Shown here: in pieces, positions 8,896-21,608 of the stretch | Layout of the letters: every line of letters starts with the position of its first letter | Position numbering within the stretch: position 1 is the first letter of the stretch | Source: Agroathelia rolfsii | Lineage: Eukaryota > Basidiomycota > Agaricomycetes > Amylocorticiales > Amylocorticiaceae | DNA length: 64,000 nt | Assembly: GCA_018343915.1 (NCBI GenBank) | Contig: JABRWF010000007.1 | Coordinates: 1 to 64,000, forward strand | Direction: 5' to 3' | The notes under the pieces: model-generated | Told to the model about the DNA's origin: nothing | What the model saw: only the letters and a program-made list of their open reading frames with translations | Databases searched by the model: none | Program-made: the position numbers and the translations under genes

Positions 8896-11800
8896 AATAG
8901 GAGACACATTCACAAAAGAAATCCCTACAGGATTCCTATTATTCAATGGATCAAATTGGACAACATTCTCACTCAAATTCTATTACCTAGCCAAAAAAGT
9001 TAGAATTTGGGGAATGTATTCAAAAGCATTGCCTAAAGAAGAACCAACACCTATTCTAAGACCTACTGCACAAGCAGCTGAAGACTTAACACCAGAATTA
9101 GCATCTGTTGCAGGAATATCATATACACCTGACAAGAAAATGATCTTAGCATATGCATGGGATCAAGCAGATGATTGAGCAAAAGGTTTATTAGGAGAAT
9201 GTGTAAATGAAACATGGGCAAATATTCTCATAGAAAAACCAACAGCAGCTGAAATGTGGAAAACAATATATAATGTATATAAAGAGCAACACATACAAGA
9301 AGGATCTAAATACCATAACCAATTCTATTTATATAGAATATATAAAAATAAAGATATGGGTACACAGATCTCTGAAATGCAAAATCTCCAATCACGAGTA
9401 AATGCTAGTGATATGTCAATTACAGAAAAAGACTTTATTGCACAATTAGCTAGAATTCTACCAGATACATACAGACTAAGTTAGAGCTCTATCCTTAGGT
9501 CTGTAGGTGGAATAAAAGATACAACTGTTGAGAAAATTTATGCAGAATTAGTACAGGAACAAATAATACGTCAATATATGCACACTGGCCAAAATGAAGG
9601 TAAAACCAACCTATCAAAATCAAGAAGATTAAAAGGCAAAAAGAAGAATTTTAATGGACCATCAAGGACCAATAATCAACAGGAAAGAAAGAATTATTGT
9701 AAGAAATGCAAAAAGTATGTAAAACATACTACAGAAGAACATAAAGATAATTGGAAACTACCTAATAGGCCTGGGAATAAACCAAAATCATTCAAAGGAA
9801 AGTCAAAAACAAATCAAGGAAGTCATAATGATGATGATGAGAATGATAATGAAGTATATTCATCAGAAATAGAAAATGATGAAGAGGATATAACAAAGTC
9901 ATTGTATCAAACAGAGAAATTATTAGATGATGAATTCCATTATTTAATAGATTCTGGTACAAGTCATCATTCTACATTTGATATAAATGACTTTCATGAA
10001 TACAAAGCATTCCCCCCTGGAAAGATTAAAAATACTGTATTATCAGATGGTTCAAAATTACAGATTTTAGGAACTGGTACAGTAAAAATGCATCACACAA
10101 ACTCAAGTGGAAAAGAACAATACATAAGTATTACAGATGTTAGATATATTCCAGACACACAAGAAAGATTGATAAGCCCACAACAAATATCACAAAAGAC
10201 AAAAGGGCACTGGATTATAAGAAGAAATGGAAAAACCATGGAATTAATAATTGATAAAAAGAAAATACTAAGTACACATATAAATGCAAACAATAACTTT
10301 GAGTTGCGTGGAAAAATCTCTAGACACTCTATAGGAAAAACCCTAAATAGTAAAGAGGAATTCCCATATGAACTATTACATGAGAGATTAGCACATGCTA
10401 GTGAGGAAGTAATACACAAACTCAAGCATAATACAAAAGGTGCACTAGAGAAGATATCACAAAAACCTAGAGATATTTGTGAAGGATGTGCTTTAGGAAA
10501 ATCTATAAGAGCATCACACCAACTATCTCCAGAAAGAAGCAAATACCCAAATGATCTTGTACATTCAGATATATATTCCTTACCAGAAAATGCTATAAAA
10601 AGTAGTATAAAGTATGTAATATCCTTTATAGATGATGCTACATCTTATGGAACTATGTACTATATTACACACAAAAGTCAAGCATTAGACTATTTTAAAA
10701 AATATGTAAATTGGTCAGAAAGACAAACTGGTAAAAAGATAAAGCAAATAAGATCAGATAGAGGAGGAGAATATATTGGAAAAGAATTCACAAAATACCT
10801 AGAAGAAAATGGTATAGAATTACAAACCTCTATTCCATATACTCACCAACAAAATGGCAGAGCAGAAAGATTCCAAAGAACAATACATGAAAAAGCTGAA
10901 GCTATGAGAAAACATGCTGGAATGAGAAATGGATTCTGGAGAGCAGCTATGGAAACAGCTGTATATATTTATAATAGAACACCATCAAAAGTCCAAAATT
11001 ACAAGACTCCATATGAATTATGGTATGAAAAGAAACCAAATATTTCTAGGCTACGTGTATTTGGATGTCAAGCATGGATGACAATACCTAAAGAGGCTAG
11101 AAAAAATAAATTATCAAACAAAGCTAGAAGATTAGTGTTTATAGGATACCCAGAAGGGTCAAAAGGATGGAAATTATATGATATCCAAACAGGCAAAACA
11201 TGGGATAGTTATGATGTAAGATTTGATGAACATATTTTTCCATTTCACTCAAGGAAAAAAGGCAACTTCTTACAGCTGGATGAATCAGAGGCAGATATCT
11301 CACAATTAGATTCTCAATCTGAAGAAATTGTATATCCCAGAACCAAAGACATTCCAGAATCAGATACAGAAAGTCAAGAATATATTAAAATGGGAGATAT
11401 CACAAATCCCATATCATTTGAAGATGAAGAAGACATTGACTATATAGAAGATTTAAAAGATACTGAACAAAACTCACCACAAGAAATTGGTAGTAGTATA
11501 TCTAATCTTTGGAAAAATAAAAATGAAAAGTCTACAGAAGAAAGTTCTGAATCTATATCAACTGCTCAACTAAAACCATATAATATTGATAGACCAAGAC
11601 GTGAAAGAAAACCCAATCCAAGGTATAATACCTCTGAATGGATGGACTCAAGTACTCTAAATCAGAATACACTTATAGATGATATTTCTGAACCTAAGAT
11701 AAATCATTTATTGACATTAGCAGTTGATGTACAAAATATTCCCAGAACTTATAAACAGGCAATGAACTCCCCAGACCATGATAAGTGGGAGGAAGCAATG

Positions 11801-12254
11801 AAAAAAGAAATGAATTCTCTAAAGACAAGACAAGTATATAATTTAGTACCTAGACCTAAAAACAAATCAGTCATTAAAGGAAAATGGGTATTAACTATCA
11901 AATCAGATGGAAGATACAAAGCAAGATATGTAGCAAGAGGAGATCTACAAACAGATGATACTTATGATGATACATGGTCACCTATTGCAAGATATGAAGC
12001 ATTCAGAGTTTTATTAGCTGAAGCAGCCCATGAAAATTGGGAAATTGACCAAATGGATGTTACAACTGCATACTTATATAGCAAATTAGACCATGAAATA
12101 TACATGGAACAACCCACAGGTTTTGCAATAAAAGGAAAAGAAGACCTAGTATGTAGACTAAGAAGATCTCTATATGGCCTAAAACAAGCAGGATGCCAAT
12201 GGAACTTTGAAATACATGAAACACTGAAAAGCATGGGATTTAAAAGAATACATG

Positions 12255-13268
12255 TGTTAAGGCTTGCGCGCTTGACTTATCCAACAAACACAACCCTCTG
12301 TAAGGTACGAGGGCGGGCCGTAAAGCCGGGTTTTATGTGTATTGCTTGGTTGGATCTTTGACGAACACCCACGTGCTCCTGTTGCTGCCTTTTGTAATAG
12401 TGTATATTAGTACCCTACTTTGCAAGGATTGCATTCAGTACTCTAGACTTTAAGTCTTCCCGTGTGCTCTCTTTGCATCAAATAGGTTACTTAAATACTT
12501 CTTACTGAGGACAGGCGGCTTAGCCCACCGTGGTCACCAATGTTTGCAGGGTTTTATTACTGCCCTGGCCTAAATGAATAGGACTTGTTCACTCGCAATG
12601 CCTCCTGATGTATTGAGGACTTTCACAAAGACTTATGACCTTCTTGTATCAAGGTCTACACATACGCTTACTAAGCTACCTTAAAGGCTTTACACTTAAT
12701 AAGAAAGGAAAGAAGGGGGGAAGTTGTGATGGGCTAGGACGAGCACAAGCCTAAAGGCAAGACATATATTAGTATTTATATAGGTATACAAATGGGGTGC
12801 CCTTACCTAAAGGCGAGAAGGTCGAAGCTAAGGTTCAGGTAAGGGCTACAGGTTTGTATTTATACATAAAATGAAGGGCCCGTGCGCAGCACTGATGGTC
12901 TGTGCACAGCCGGGGTTCGTAAGCGGAAATGACAGTAATGCAGGGGCAGTGCTTTGTGCCTAAGTCCGATGAGCAACCAATCGGAATGATGAGTCTAGTA
13001 CTCCTTAGTAATCACACAGTGATTGGAACGGCCCTGGTTCCTGAGTCTAGACCTTTTGATGAAAAGGAATGATCTAGACTCCGCCTTCCTAATATACTCT
13101 TGTCACGAGCACTCCTGTCACGTGGGGCTAACACAGCCAGTTACACGCACGTCAAGATGTCATCTGCAAGGTATTCCATCCATTTCTCAGTCAATAAAAA
13201 TCGTAAAAATATAATAAAAATATGTACAGATTCGTAAAGAAAATGCGAAAAATGTCCAACTCATAACA
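12255..13268 (-). repeat. Gypsy-A 3' LTR (LTR-A)
   Basis: 1014 bp. In plus coordinates it begins TGTTAAGGC and ends CTCATAACA; the next bases (TTACCCCCTTCTC) are the complement of the polypurine tract. A TATA box and the 11-mer AGCTTCGACCT (minus strand, near 12825) are present, as in the solo copies. Confidence 0.93.
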
Positions 13269-15191
13269 TTACCCCCTTCTCAAGGGAGTTACTCCGGAAC
13301 TTCCCTAGTTTCCATCCAGCATTTTCCTTTGTTGTAGTTTTAGTGTAGTTTTCTATTGGCCTAAAAGGTAATTCCCCAAAGACTGTAGCATTTAAGCGTT
13401 TAGGTGCATTGGGGTGCCTTTTATGAAATTCTTGTATTCTAGCCTTGGCATGTGTCAGGTTGTCAGCAGGTTCCCAATTGTCTTCTCTAGGGGCATCCTT
13501 TCAACTGACCAGATATTCAAGCCGTTTGGGTCATCCAGAAATCCTAGAATCTTTGATCTTATCGACTTCCCATTCCTCCTCTCCTTCTACTTCTATGGGT
13601 TCCAGTGGGGGTTGATCTCATTCAGATGGCTTGTGTGCAGATAGGAGGGAGACATGGAAGACATCATGAATAGACTATGTACAAGGGATCTTTAGGTGAT
13701 ATACAAGAGGACCAATTCTTTCCAGTATTTCATAAGGTCCAGCGAACTTAGCAGATAATTTTCTTGTGGGTTGAGATGTTTTTAGGTTTTCAGTGAACAA
13801 CCACACTTTATCACCTTTTTGCCATTGAGGTGATTCTCATACATGTTTATCAAAGGATTCTTTCATCTTTTCGGCTGCCAGATTAAGGGCAGATGAGGCA
13901 TTGGCTTGAGCATCCGCGATTACGTGTAACCAATCTTCTACCACGGGAGTTTCAAAGATACCAGTTAGGGAAAAATCCATCCGTGGGTCAAATCCATAGT
14001 TCATCCTAAAGGGTGATATTTTGGTGGCTGAGTGCTGTCGGTTATTCAGGGCAAACTCGGCGGAAGGAAGTAATCGAGCCCAGTCATCCTGTCGATATGA
14101 CACAAAGAACCTGAGGTAAGCTTCTAACTCCTGGTTGACTCGTTCGGATTGTCCATTGGTCTGTGGGTGATATGCCGTAGACATGGCCATAGTGATCCCT
14201 AGTTGTTTGTGAACCTCCTTCATGACCTTGCTTGCAAACTGGGGACCTTGGTCAGAAGTAATCCGGGACGGTAATCCATGGAGTTTAAAGACATGTGACT
14301 ATAACAGTTCTGCTGTCCCAATAGCATTGATCCTTTCTGTGGTAGGGATGATATAGGTCATTTTTGAGAATCGGTCAACTACTACCAGAATACTATCATA
14401 GCCTTGGGAATCAGGGAGCTTGACTATCATGTCCATTGTAATGTGATCCCAGGGTCTGGTGGGCATAGGAAGTGGCTCAAGAGGACCAAATGCAGGTAGA
14501 TGAGATGCCTTGTTCTGGATACAGGTTTGACAGGTTTCGATGTATTTGTTAACAGCCTTGGTCATGCCAGGCCACCAGTAGTTGCATGATACCAGTTCAA
14601 GGGTCTTATGTTGACCTGGGTGGCCACTAAGTAAGCTATCGTGGTACATGGAGATAATCTGGGTATGGATTTCCTTGTCTGCCGGCACATAGACCCTTCC
14701 TTGTCGCAAAATGATGCTATTTTCCTGATTCCACTCCTCTAGACCCTTCTGCAGCTTAACGGGGCCTAGGTCCTTGACTAACCAAAGTGCCTCTGCAACC
14801 TCTGCTTCGGGGGAAGCATTCCGGATTTTCTTTAGCAGTTCGGACTCTCCTTCCATCAGCACATGACCTCATCTAGCAGCATTGATTTGGAACAACTTGG
14901 GGTCAAGTAGTACTACATCTTGGTTGTCCTCAGCATCCGAAATCTGAAGGTCAGGTCAACGGGATAGCACATCAGCCTTGCTGTTCTCAGCGCCTTTCTA
15001 GTAGTGAATGCGGAAATTGTAATCCACCAAGAAGAGAGACCAGCGAGCTTATTGTTGGGTTAGGTTGCGAGCCATTGTCCAATATTCCAGGTTTTTGTGG
15101 TCTGTCCAGATTTTGAATGGTTCAGGTAACCCTTGGAGTAAATGATACCAATGATCCAGTATGCAAATGACTCTGAGCATTTCCTTGTCCC

Positions 15192-16065
15192 TGTCATGAC
15201 CCGCCAATGCACCCGGCCGCCGAACGTCCCAATTGCACACATCGACACACGCGAACATCTATGATAGAGCTACCGGCGACATCCTCCCTTCTGCGTCGCC
15301 ATGTGTCCCATGCATCGGAAGCGTTTCCGATGTGTCCGCCGACGTTTCCCCGGAGCCATGTACACAGCACCTTCCCATGCTTCCTTCCCATCATTGATGC
15401 GCTTCTGTCCATCAAAGTGCTCCACATGACAACAACCCTTCTCAATGCCAATCCCCGAGTTGCCATGTATCCCCACTAGCAGATCCTTCCTATCTGGGAA
15501 GATTGTGCTTGGACTTCCACCATGATCGCGCTCTGATTGACGATCAGACCGCCGATGGTTCTGAAGGAACGCACCCTGCCTTCATGCACAGCATGGCACG
15601 GCTACCAGAGTGCGCAGTGTGTGCTATTACCTATTATCTTTATTATTTTCACCCATTTCTTTATTTATCTTTCTGCAACTACTGTATTCTAGTATATAGT
15701 ACTGTACTTGATGTAGTAGATACAGTAGTCAGAAAATTAAGTGTGTTTAGCCCTAAACAAGCTCTACACCCGCTGCATAGCCAGCGGTCAACCTGTGGAC
15801 TCAAGTGTCCTCGAGTATCTCGTTCAGTTCTCTCCCTCTGGCTTGTCATCTTCCGCTCTACGCCTGATCTCGCCGGACCACCCAACTAGCTTGCCGTATG
15901 CCGTGCCTGCTCGCCGCATCACCCATACCGCCACAAGCCCTGAGATATCGAAGAGGCAACTCCACAAACCCACAGGGCTGCTATCTGGCAGTGAGCCGCT
16001 TAGCAGTTAGCACTCCAGGGGCATCGCCGCACCGCCTGAGCTAGCTGCGAAGGCAGCTCTTGACA
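15192..16065 (+). mobile_element. Solo LTR-C, plus orientation
   Basis: 874 bp from TGTCATGAC to CTCTTGACA, flanked by GTCCC at 15187-15191 and 16066-16070. It is inserted in the RNase H region of Gypsy-A. No coding member of this family occurs in the window. The true transcription direction is unknown, so strand here only means orientation relative to the other three copies. Confidence 0.92.
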
Positions 16066-16683
16066 GTCCCAGATGTCATAGTTTCTCTCAGCATCATTCA
16101 TAGATTAGGACAGGAAAGCAATAGGGTGCCAGGCACCAGACTCATCCTTCTGGCTTAGAACTGTGCCAGTAGCATAGGAGAAAGCATCTGTTTCAACTTG
16201 AGTCGGGGCCGATTGATTGTAGGAATGTAGCACAGGGGTGGTGCTGAAGGCCTTCTTGAGATTCTCAAAGCTTTCTTGTTCCTCTGAACCCCAGGTCCAA
16301 TCCACCTTACCCGTAAGGCAATCCAAAGGTTTGCAGATCCTTCCAAAGTCTCGAATAAATCTCCTATAATAGTTGGCTAGTCCGCAGAACTTCTGGACCT
16401 CTTTAACATTTTTTGGTGTTGGCCAATCCAAGATAGGTTTAACCTTTTCTGGATCCATACAGACTTGACAATGGGAGACAATGAAACCAAGAATATTGAC
16501 CTCAGGTTTCTTGACTTCAAATTTGTCCAGGTTGCCATACAGGTTGTGTTCCCATAGAATGGAGAGGACCTCCCGCGTGACTTCACGCAGCTTTTCCTTA
16601 GTCTCTGCTCCAATGATAACATCGTCGATGTATACCCGAACAAATCCTAGTTGGACCAATCGAAGGAGGATATTGTCCATCAA

Positions 16684-17556
16684 TGTCAAGAGCTGCCTTC
16701 GCAGCTAGCTCGGGCGGTGCGGCGATGCCCCTGGGGCACTAACTGCTAAGCGACTCACTGCCAGATAGCAGCCCTGTGGGTTCGTGGAGTCGCCTCTTTG
16801 ATATCTCGGGGCTTGCGGCGATACGGGTGACGTGGTGAGCAGTCACGGCATACGGCAAGTTGAGCGGGTGGTCCGGCAAGATCGTGCATAGATAGAGAGA
16901 TCAAGCAGAAGACGAGATACTAGACGAGATACTCGAGGACGCTTGAGTCCACAGGTTGACCGCTGGCTATGCAGCGGGTGTAGAGCTTGTTTAGGGCTGA
17001 ACACACTTAATTTTCCGACTACTGTATCTACTACATCAAGTACAGTACTATATACTAGAGTACAGTAGTTGCAGAAAGATAAATAAAGAAATGGGTGAAG
17101 AACAATAAAGACAATAAGTAATAGCACGTGCCACGTGCTCTGGTAGTTGTGCCACGCTATGCACGAAGGCGGGGGTGCCTTCCTTCAGAACCATCGGTGG
17201 TCTGATCATCGATTAGAGTGTGATCATGGAGAGAACCAAGCACGATCTTCCTAGATAGGAAGGATCCACTAGTGGGGACACATGGCGACTCGAGGATTGT
17301 CTTCAAGAAGTCCAGTTGGCATGTGGAACACTCTGATGGATAGAAGCGCATCGATGATGGAGGAGAAGCACGAAGGGCAGCTATGCATATGGCTCTAGGG
17401 AAATGTCAGCGGACACATCAGAAACGCTTCTGATGTACGGGGTACGCGGCGACTCAGAAGGGAGGGCATCGCCGGTGACTCTGTCATAGATGTTTGTGCA
17501 TGTCGATGTGTGCGATTGGGACGTTCGGCGGCCGGGTGCATTGGCGGGTCATGACA
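16684..17556 (-). mobile_element. Solo LTR-C, minus orientation
   Basis: 873 bp from TGTCAAGAG to TCATGACA, the reverse complement of the 15192 copy, flanked by ATCAA at 16679-16683 and 17557-17561. It interrupts the reverse transcriptase of Gypsy-A just upstream (in coding sense) of the YIDD motif. Confidence 0.92.
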
Positions 17557-20500
17557 ATCAATGCCTGCATAGAAGATGGAGCATTACAAAGCCCAAAGGG
17601 CATAACCAAGGGTTCAAAAAGTCCGCGCGATGTAATGAAGGCCGCCTTGCGCTCATCTCCCTCCCTAATCCAGATGTTGTTGAATCCTGCTTATAGATCA
17701 ATCTTAGTGAACCATTGAAACTTGGTCATGTGTTCAACAATTTCGGAGATCAAAGGAAGAGGGTAAGCGTTTTTGACTGTCTACTTGTTGAGGGTGCGAT
17801 AATCTTGTACGGGACGGAGCTTCCTATTCTTCTTTGGCATGAAAAACATGGGGGCAGCGAATTCACTTTCAGATTTGCGAATGTACCCCTTTGCCAGGTT
17901 ATCATCGATCCATTCATTGAGTGCATCAGTTTCATTGCTGCTAAGGGGGTATACACGCCCTCGTCTGAGCTTGGTTTCATCAAGCAACTCAATCTTATGG
18001 TCCGATGACTTGTGACTAGGTAGTCTACTCGCTTCTTCCTCAGAGAACACATTGGCAAAGTCTTTATATCCTGCGGGCATGGTACTAGTGGCCTGTACAA
18101 CTTCCTTTTTAGGTAGGAAGGTAACCTCTGTAGATTTCCAATTAATCACAGGATTTTCAAGTCGTAACTAGTTGATTCCAAGAATAACGTCTTCTTGGCC
18201 AATGTCAACTATACAGAGTGGCAGATATTTCCTTTCAGAACCAATCGTGGTATCAAGGATTGCAACGGATTTAATTTTTCCTATCTAGTTTGCAGAGTTG
18301 TCTATGTTATATAAGGGAATAGGGTGGGGTAATTTTTTTGTAGGGATTTTGTGTTTTTCTACATATTGGTAATTTACAAAAGAAGAGGAAGCACTGGAGT
18401 CGATCATAGCAGAAGTGGAAAAGTTTCTAAAAGGTCCATGGAACATGATAGGAACCTTGAGGTGCTGTCCATTCGCACCAGCAAGGGAAAAATATGAAGA
18501 GGAAGAAATAGAAATATTTTTACAAGAAGAGAAGGAAGAAAAACAATTCTGAACATATGGGTCAGACTGAATAGCCCTTTCAGCTGACCTTAGGAAAAAC
18601 CCATCTGATCCTTGAGGGCAGCAATGGCCGCTGCTTGTTTTTCCATGATCTGCATTATGTGATCAGGAACCGTGTATGCCGGAGGGCTTGCAGACGAGGG
18701 AGGCGGGAGAATAGTGGCAGGCACCGAGGTTTGGGCGGGCTGGACCGAAGCCGAGACCGAAGCTTGTCCAGGTGGCGCAAACGTCCTTGGCTTATACCCT
18801 AGAAGGGGGCAACGTTGCTTTGGATGGCCTAGTTGTCCACAGTGGAAGCATTGCACCTTCAACCAATCCCTGGGCGGGAACAATGGTCTTCCCTGGAAAG
18901 AGGGTTGACTGGTGGAAGGGGGAACAACTTGGGCCGCATTTATCGAGATGGGGTTTGCTGCTATACCAACAGCAGGGACCCATGGTCGCCATGTGTCCTG
19001 CTACAGACCTGCTGAACGTAGGCCTTGTTCAGCTTGTAGAGCGGCATCCATTGTCTTTTGGACTGTTTCCAGGTTGGATTGGTCCCATACTCCCAATACA
19101 TTCCGGATCTTGGGGTTTAGTCCATCGAGGAAATGCACACGCCAATCTTCCTCCGAGAGGTCGGTCTACTGCACTATAGACCAGAAGTCTATGATGTAAT
19201 CCTAGGTGCTATGCGACCCCTGTTTTATCCCTTTCAGCTTGTCCAGGGCTAAACGCTTATAGTCCCATGACCTGTAAAGACCTTGGAAGGCCTTATAGAA
19301 GTCATTAAAAACAAAGGGAGCGGCTCCCTTGACTTCTTCCTCTTCTTGTATTTTGTCGGACCATTTTTCCGACCATCTCCTCGGACCACCTTCCAGCAAT
19401 GAGATCAGCAATCTTCCCTTGTCTCGGTCTGTACTATACAGGGTGGGGTTTAGACCGAGGTAGTTTTCGAACCCCAAAATAAAGTCCTTGTATTTTTCAC
19501 GGTCGCCCGTGAATTTGGAGGGTTCCTTGCCTCTTTCTTTTGTCGAGGCCACCATGACGACCTGAGGTGCTGGAGCAGGGGGGGGAACAGGAGCAGGAGC
19601 AGGGCGGTCAGCGATCTCAACCAGTTTTCGTTGCGTCTCAGTCATATGATGCATCATTTCAGTGGTCTGACGCTGTATTTCCAGCATCTGACCCATGAAT
19701 TGTTTGAATCCTGACATGGTAGGTGACGGGGGACGAGTGACAGCGGGAGTTCGGGTGCGAGGGGTAGGGATGGGTGTGTGGATTTTAGGCATGGTGGCAG
19801 GGGTTGGTACACGGGAGCGAGTTCGTGAGGCAATTGGTTCAGGGGCTGGTTCTGGCTTCTTGTATTCAGAAGGGGACGGATACAATTCTTTTTCAACCTC
19901 TTCTTTGTCTTCTTCTTCCTCTGATTCCTCTGGAGATGCGGATTTAGGGGGAGAAGGGACCTTAGGCAGAGTTGGAACTTTTGGTGTCATGAGAAGGGAA
20001 TTTTTGCTGATTTTTCGGTTATCCTCTTGTAATATTTGGACTGATATTTAATTAGTTATTGCATTTTCTTTCTATTTTTCATATTTTTCTTATAAAAATT
20101 ACCCTTTAGGGTGTGGACTGTGGGCAGTGCAGTGGTCATATAATTGGCCCTCACGTACAACCAAGCCGCACATCACAGGAGTAATCTTGGGGCTGTGCAA
20201 ACTTCCATTTCATCATTGTGCACAGCCTAGGAACATAGCCTTCCTTCCCTGAACAATTCCTAATGATTACCAGTATCGGTCCGGAAACGGATCTCCACAC
20301 GGATGCCCGGTGGAGTTAGGGTAAACGTTCTTCCCCTGTATTGCCACTCTTTGTACTTCTATCTTCTCTGTGCATAGACCATTAAAGCTGTGCACGGACC
20401 ATTTAGTAGTAGTATAAATAGTGCATGTAACTTGTCCTGAAGAGCCCAGCTTCGACCTCTTTGCCTTTAGGCAAGTATAGGTTTTGTAACCATTAAGTAA

Positions 20501-20749
20501 AAGATTACTAATAACAAACTTCGCCTTCAGGGTATACTCTTTAGGCCTAGGCCTCGTGTCCTAGCCCTCTCTTTCTCTCTCTCCCTCTTTCTCTCTTACT
20601 TGTGGGTGGTGTAAATCCCCCTTTTATGCGCGTGTGAACCTAAGAGCATTGAATATATAAGAGCTAAGAAAGTACTCGGTCCACCTTCAATATAATAAAG
20701 GTTGGATATCTGTGGGAACACTCTTGTATAGGTACTAGATTTAGTGTTA

Positions 20750-21596
20750 TGTCAAGGGTGCACTCCTTGACTTGACGAAATTACGGGTCAACACCCACAA
20801 ATGTCTTCAAATCAAAAGAAAGCACTTCTTAACACTAAATCTTATGAAGTACCTTACACGTGAGTTTTCCCACAGATAGCACAGCCTTAATTCTATTGAA
20901 GGCATGCCCGGGTACTTTCTTAGCTTACGCGTATTCGATGCTCTCTAACGTTTCACATACACACACAAGGGGGATTTGCACTACCCACAAGTAAAAGGAG
21001 GGAGAGAGAGAGAAAAGAGGGGGGCTAGGACGTATGGCCTAGGCCTAGAGAGTGTACCCTGAAGGCGAAGATATATTAGTAATCTATTTAATGAATACAA
21101 ATCCTTACTTGCCTGAAGGCGAAGAGGTCAAAGCTGGGCTCTTCAGGTCAAGTTACATACACTATATATACTACTACTGAATGGTCCATGCGCAGCATTA
21201 ATGGTCTGTGCGCAGAGGGAGATAGAAGTATGAAAGTGGCAATGCAGGGGGAGATCTTTTAGCCTAACTCCACCGGGCATCCGTGTGGAGATCCGTTTCC
21301 GGACCAGTACCAGTAACCGTTAGGAATTGATCAGGGAAGGAAGTCTTGTGTTCCTAGGCTGTGCGTGATGGTGAAATAGAAGTTTGCACAGCCCCGAGAT
21401 TACTCCTGTGACGTGCGGCTTTGAACATGTGAGGGCCAATCACATGACCACTGCACTGCCCATAGTCCACGCCCTAAAGGGTAATTTTATAAAAAGAAAT
21501 GGAAAAAGTGAAAGAAAATATGATAACTAATTAAATACTTGTCCAAATAATACAAGAAAATAACCGAAAAATCGGCAAAAATTTCCTTCTCATGAC
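20750..21596 (-). repeat. Gypsy-B 3' LTR (LTR-B)
   Basis: 847 bp, TGTCAAGGG to TCATGACA, followed by the complement of a polypurine tract (TTACCCCCTTCC). On the minus strand, AGCTTTGACCT (21125-21135) lies between the arms CTTGCCTGAAG and CTTCAGGTCAAG (21108-21118, 21141-21152). Confidence 0.93.
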
Positions 21597-21608
21597 ATTA
21601 CCCCCTTC

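Larger units (their letters stand above)
13269..18445 (-). pseudogene. Gypsy-A pol (protease, RT, RNase H, integrase, chromodomain), broken
   Basis: Reading right to left: protease with DSSAS where DSGAS is expected (about 18390-18410); reverse transcriptase, split by an LTR-C insertion at 16684, with intact catalytic YIDD (about 16620-16631); RNase H, split by a second LTR-C at 15192; integrase zinc-binding region (about 14560-14640) and core (about 13900-14450, including STAYHPQTNGQSERVNQE); C-terminal chromodomain (LEYLVS-stop-KDAPRED near 13505, with TGA where Trp is expected). Stops also fall at about 16103, 14227, 14295 and 13834. The chromodomain would direct integration to modified chromatin in a live copy. 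Inactive. Confidence 0.88.

Noticed and set aside
15207..15889. Several 60-130-codon ORFs within the LTR-C copies
   Set aside because: They lie in all frames of GC-richer LTR sequence, lack domains and are not conserved between the four copies.
15192..17556. Inverted LTR-C pair as the terminal inverted repeats of a DNA transposon
   Set aside because: Each copy has its own different 5-bp duplication, so they are independent insertions.
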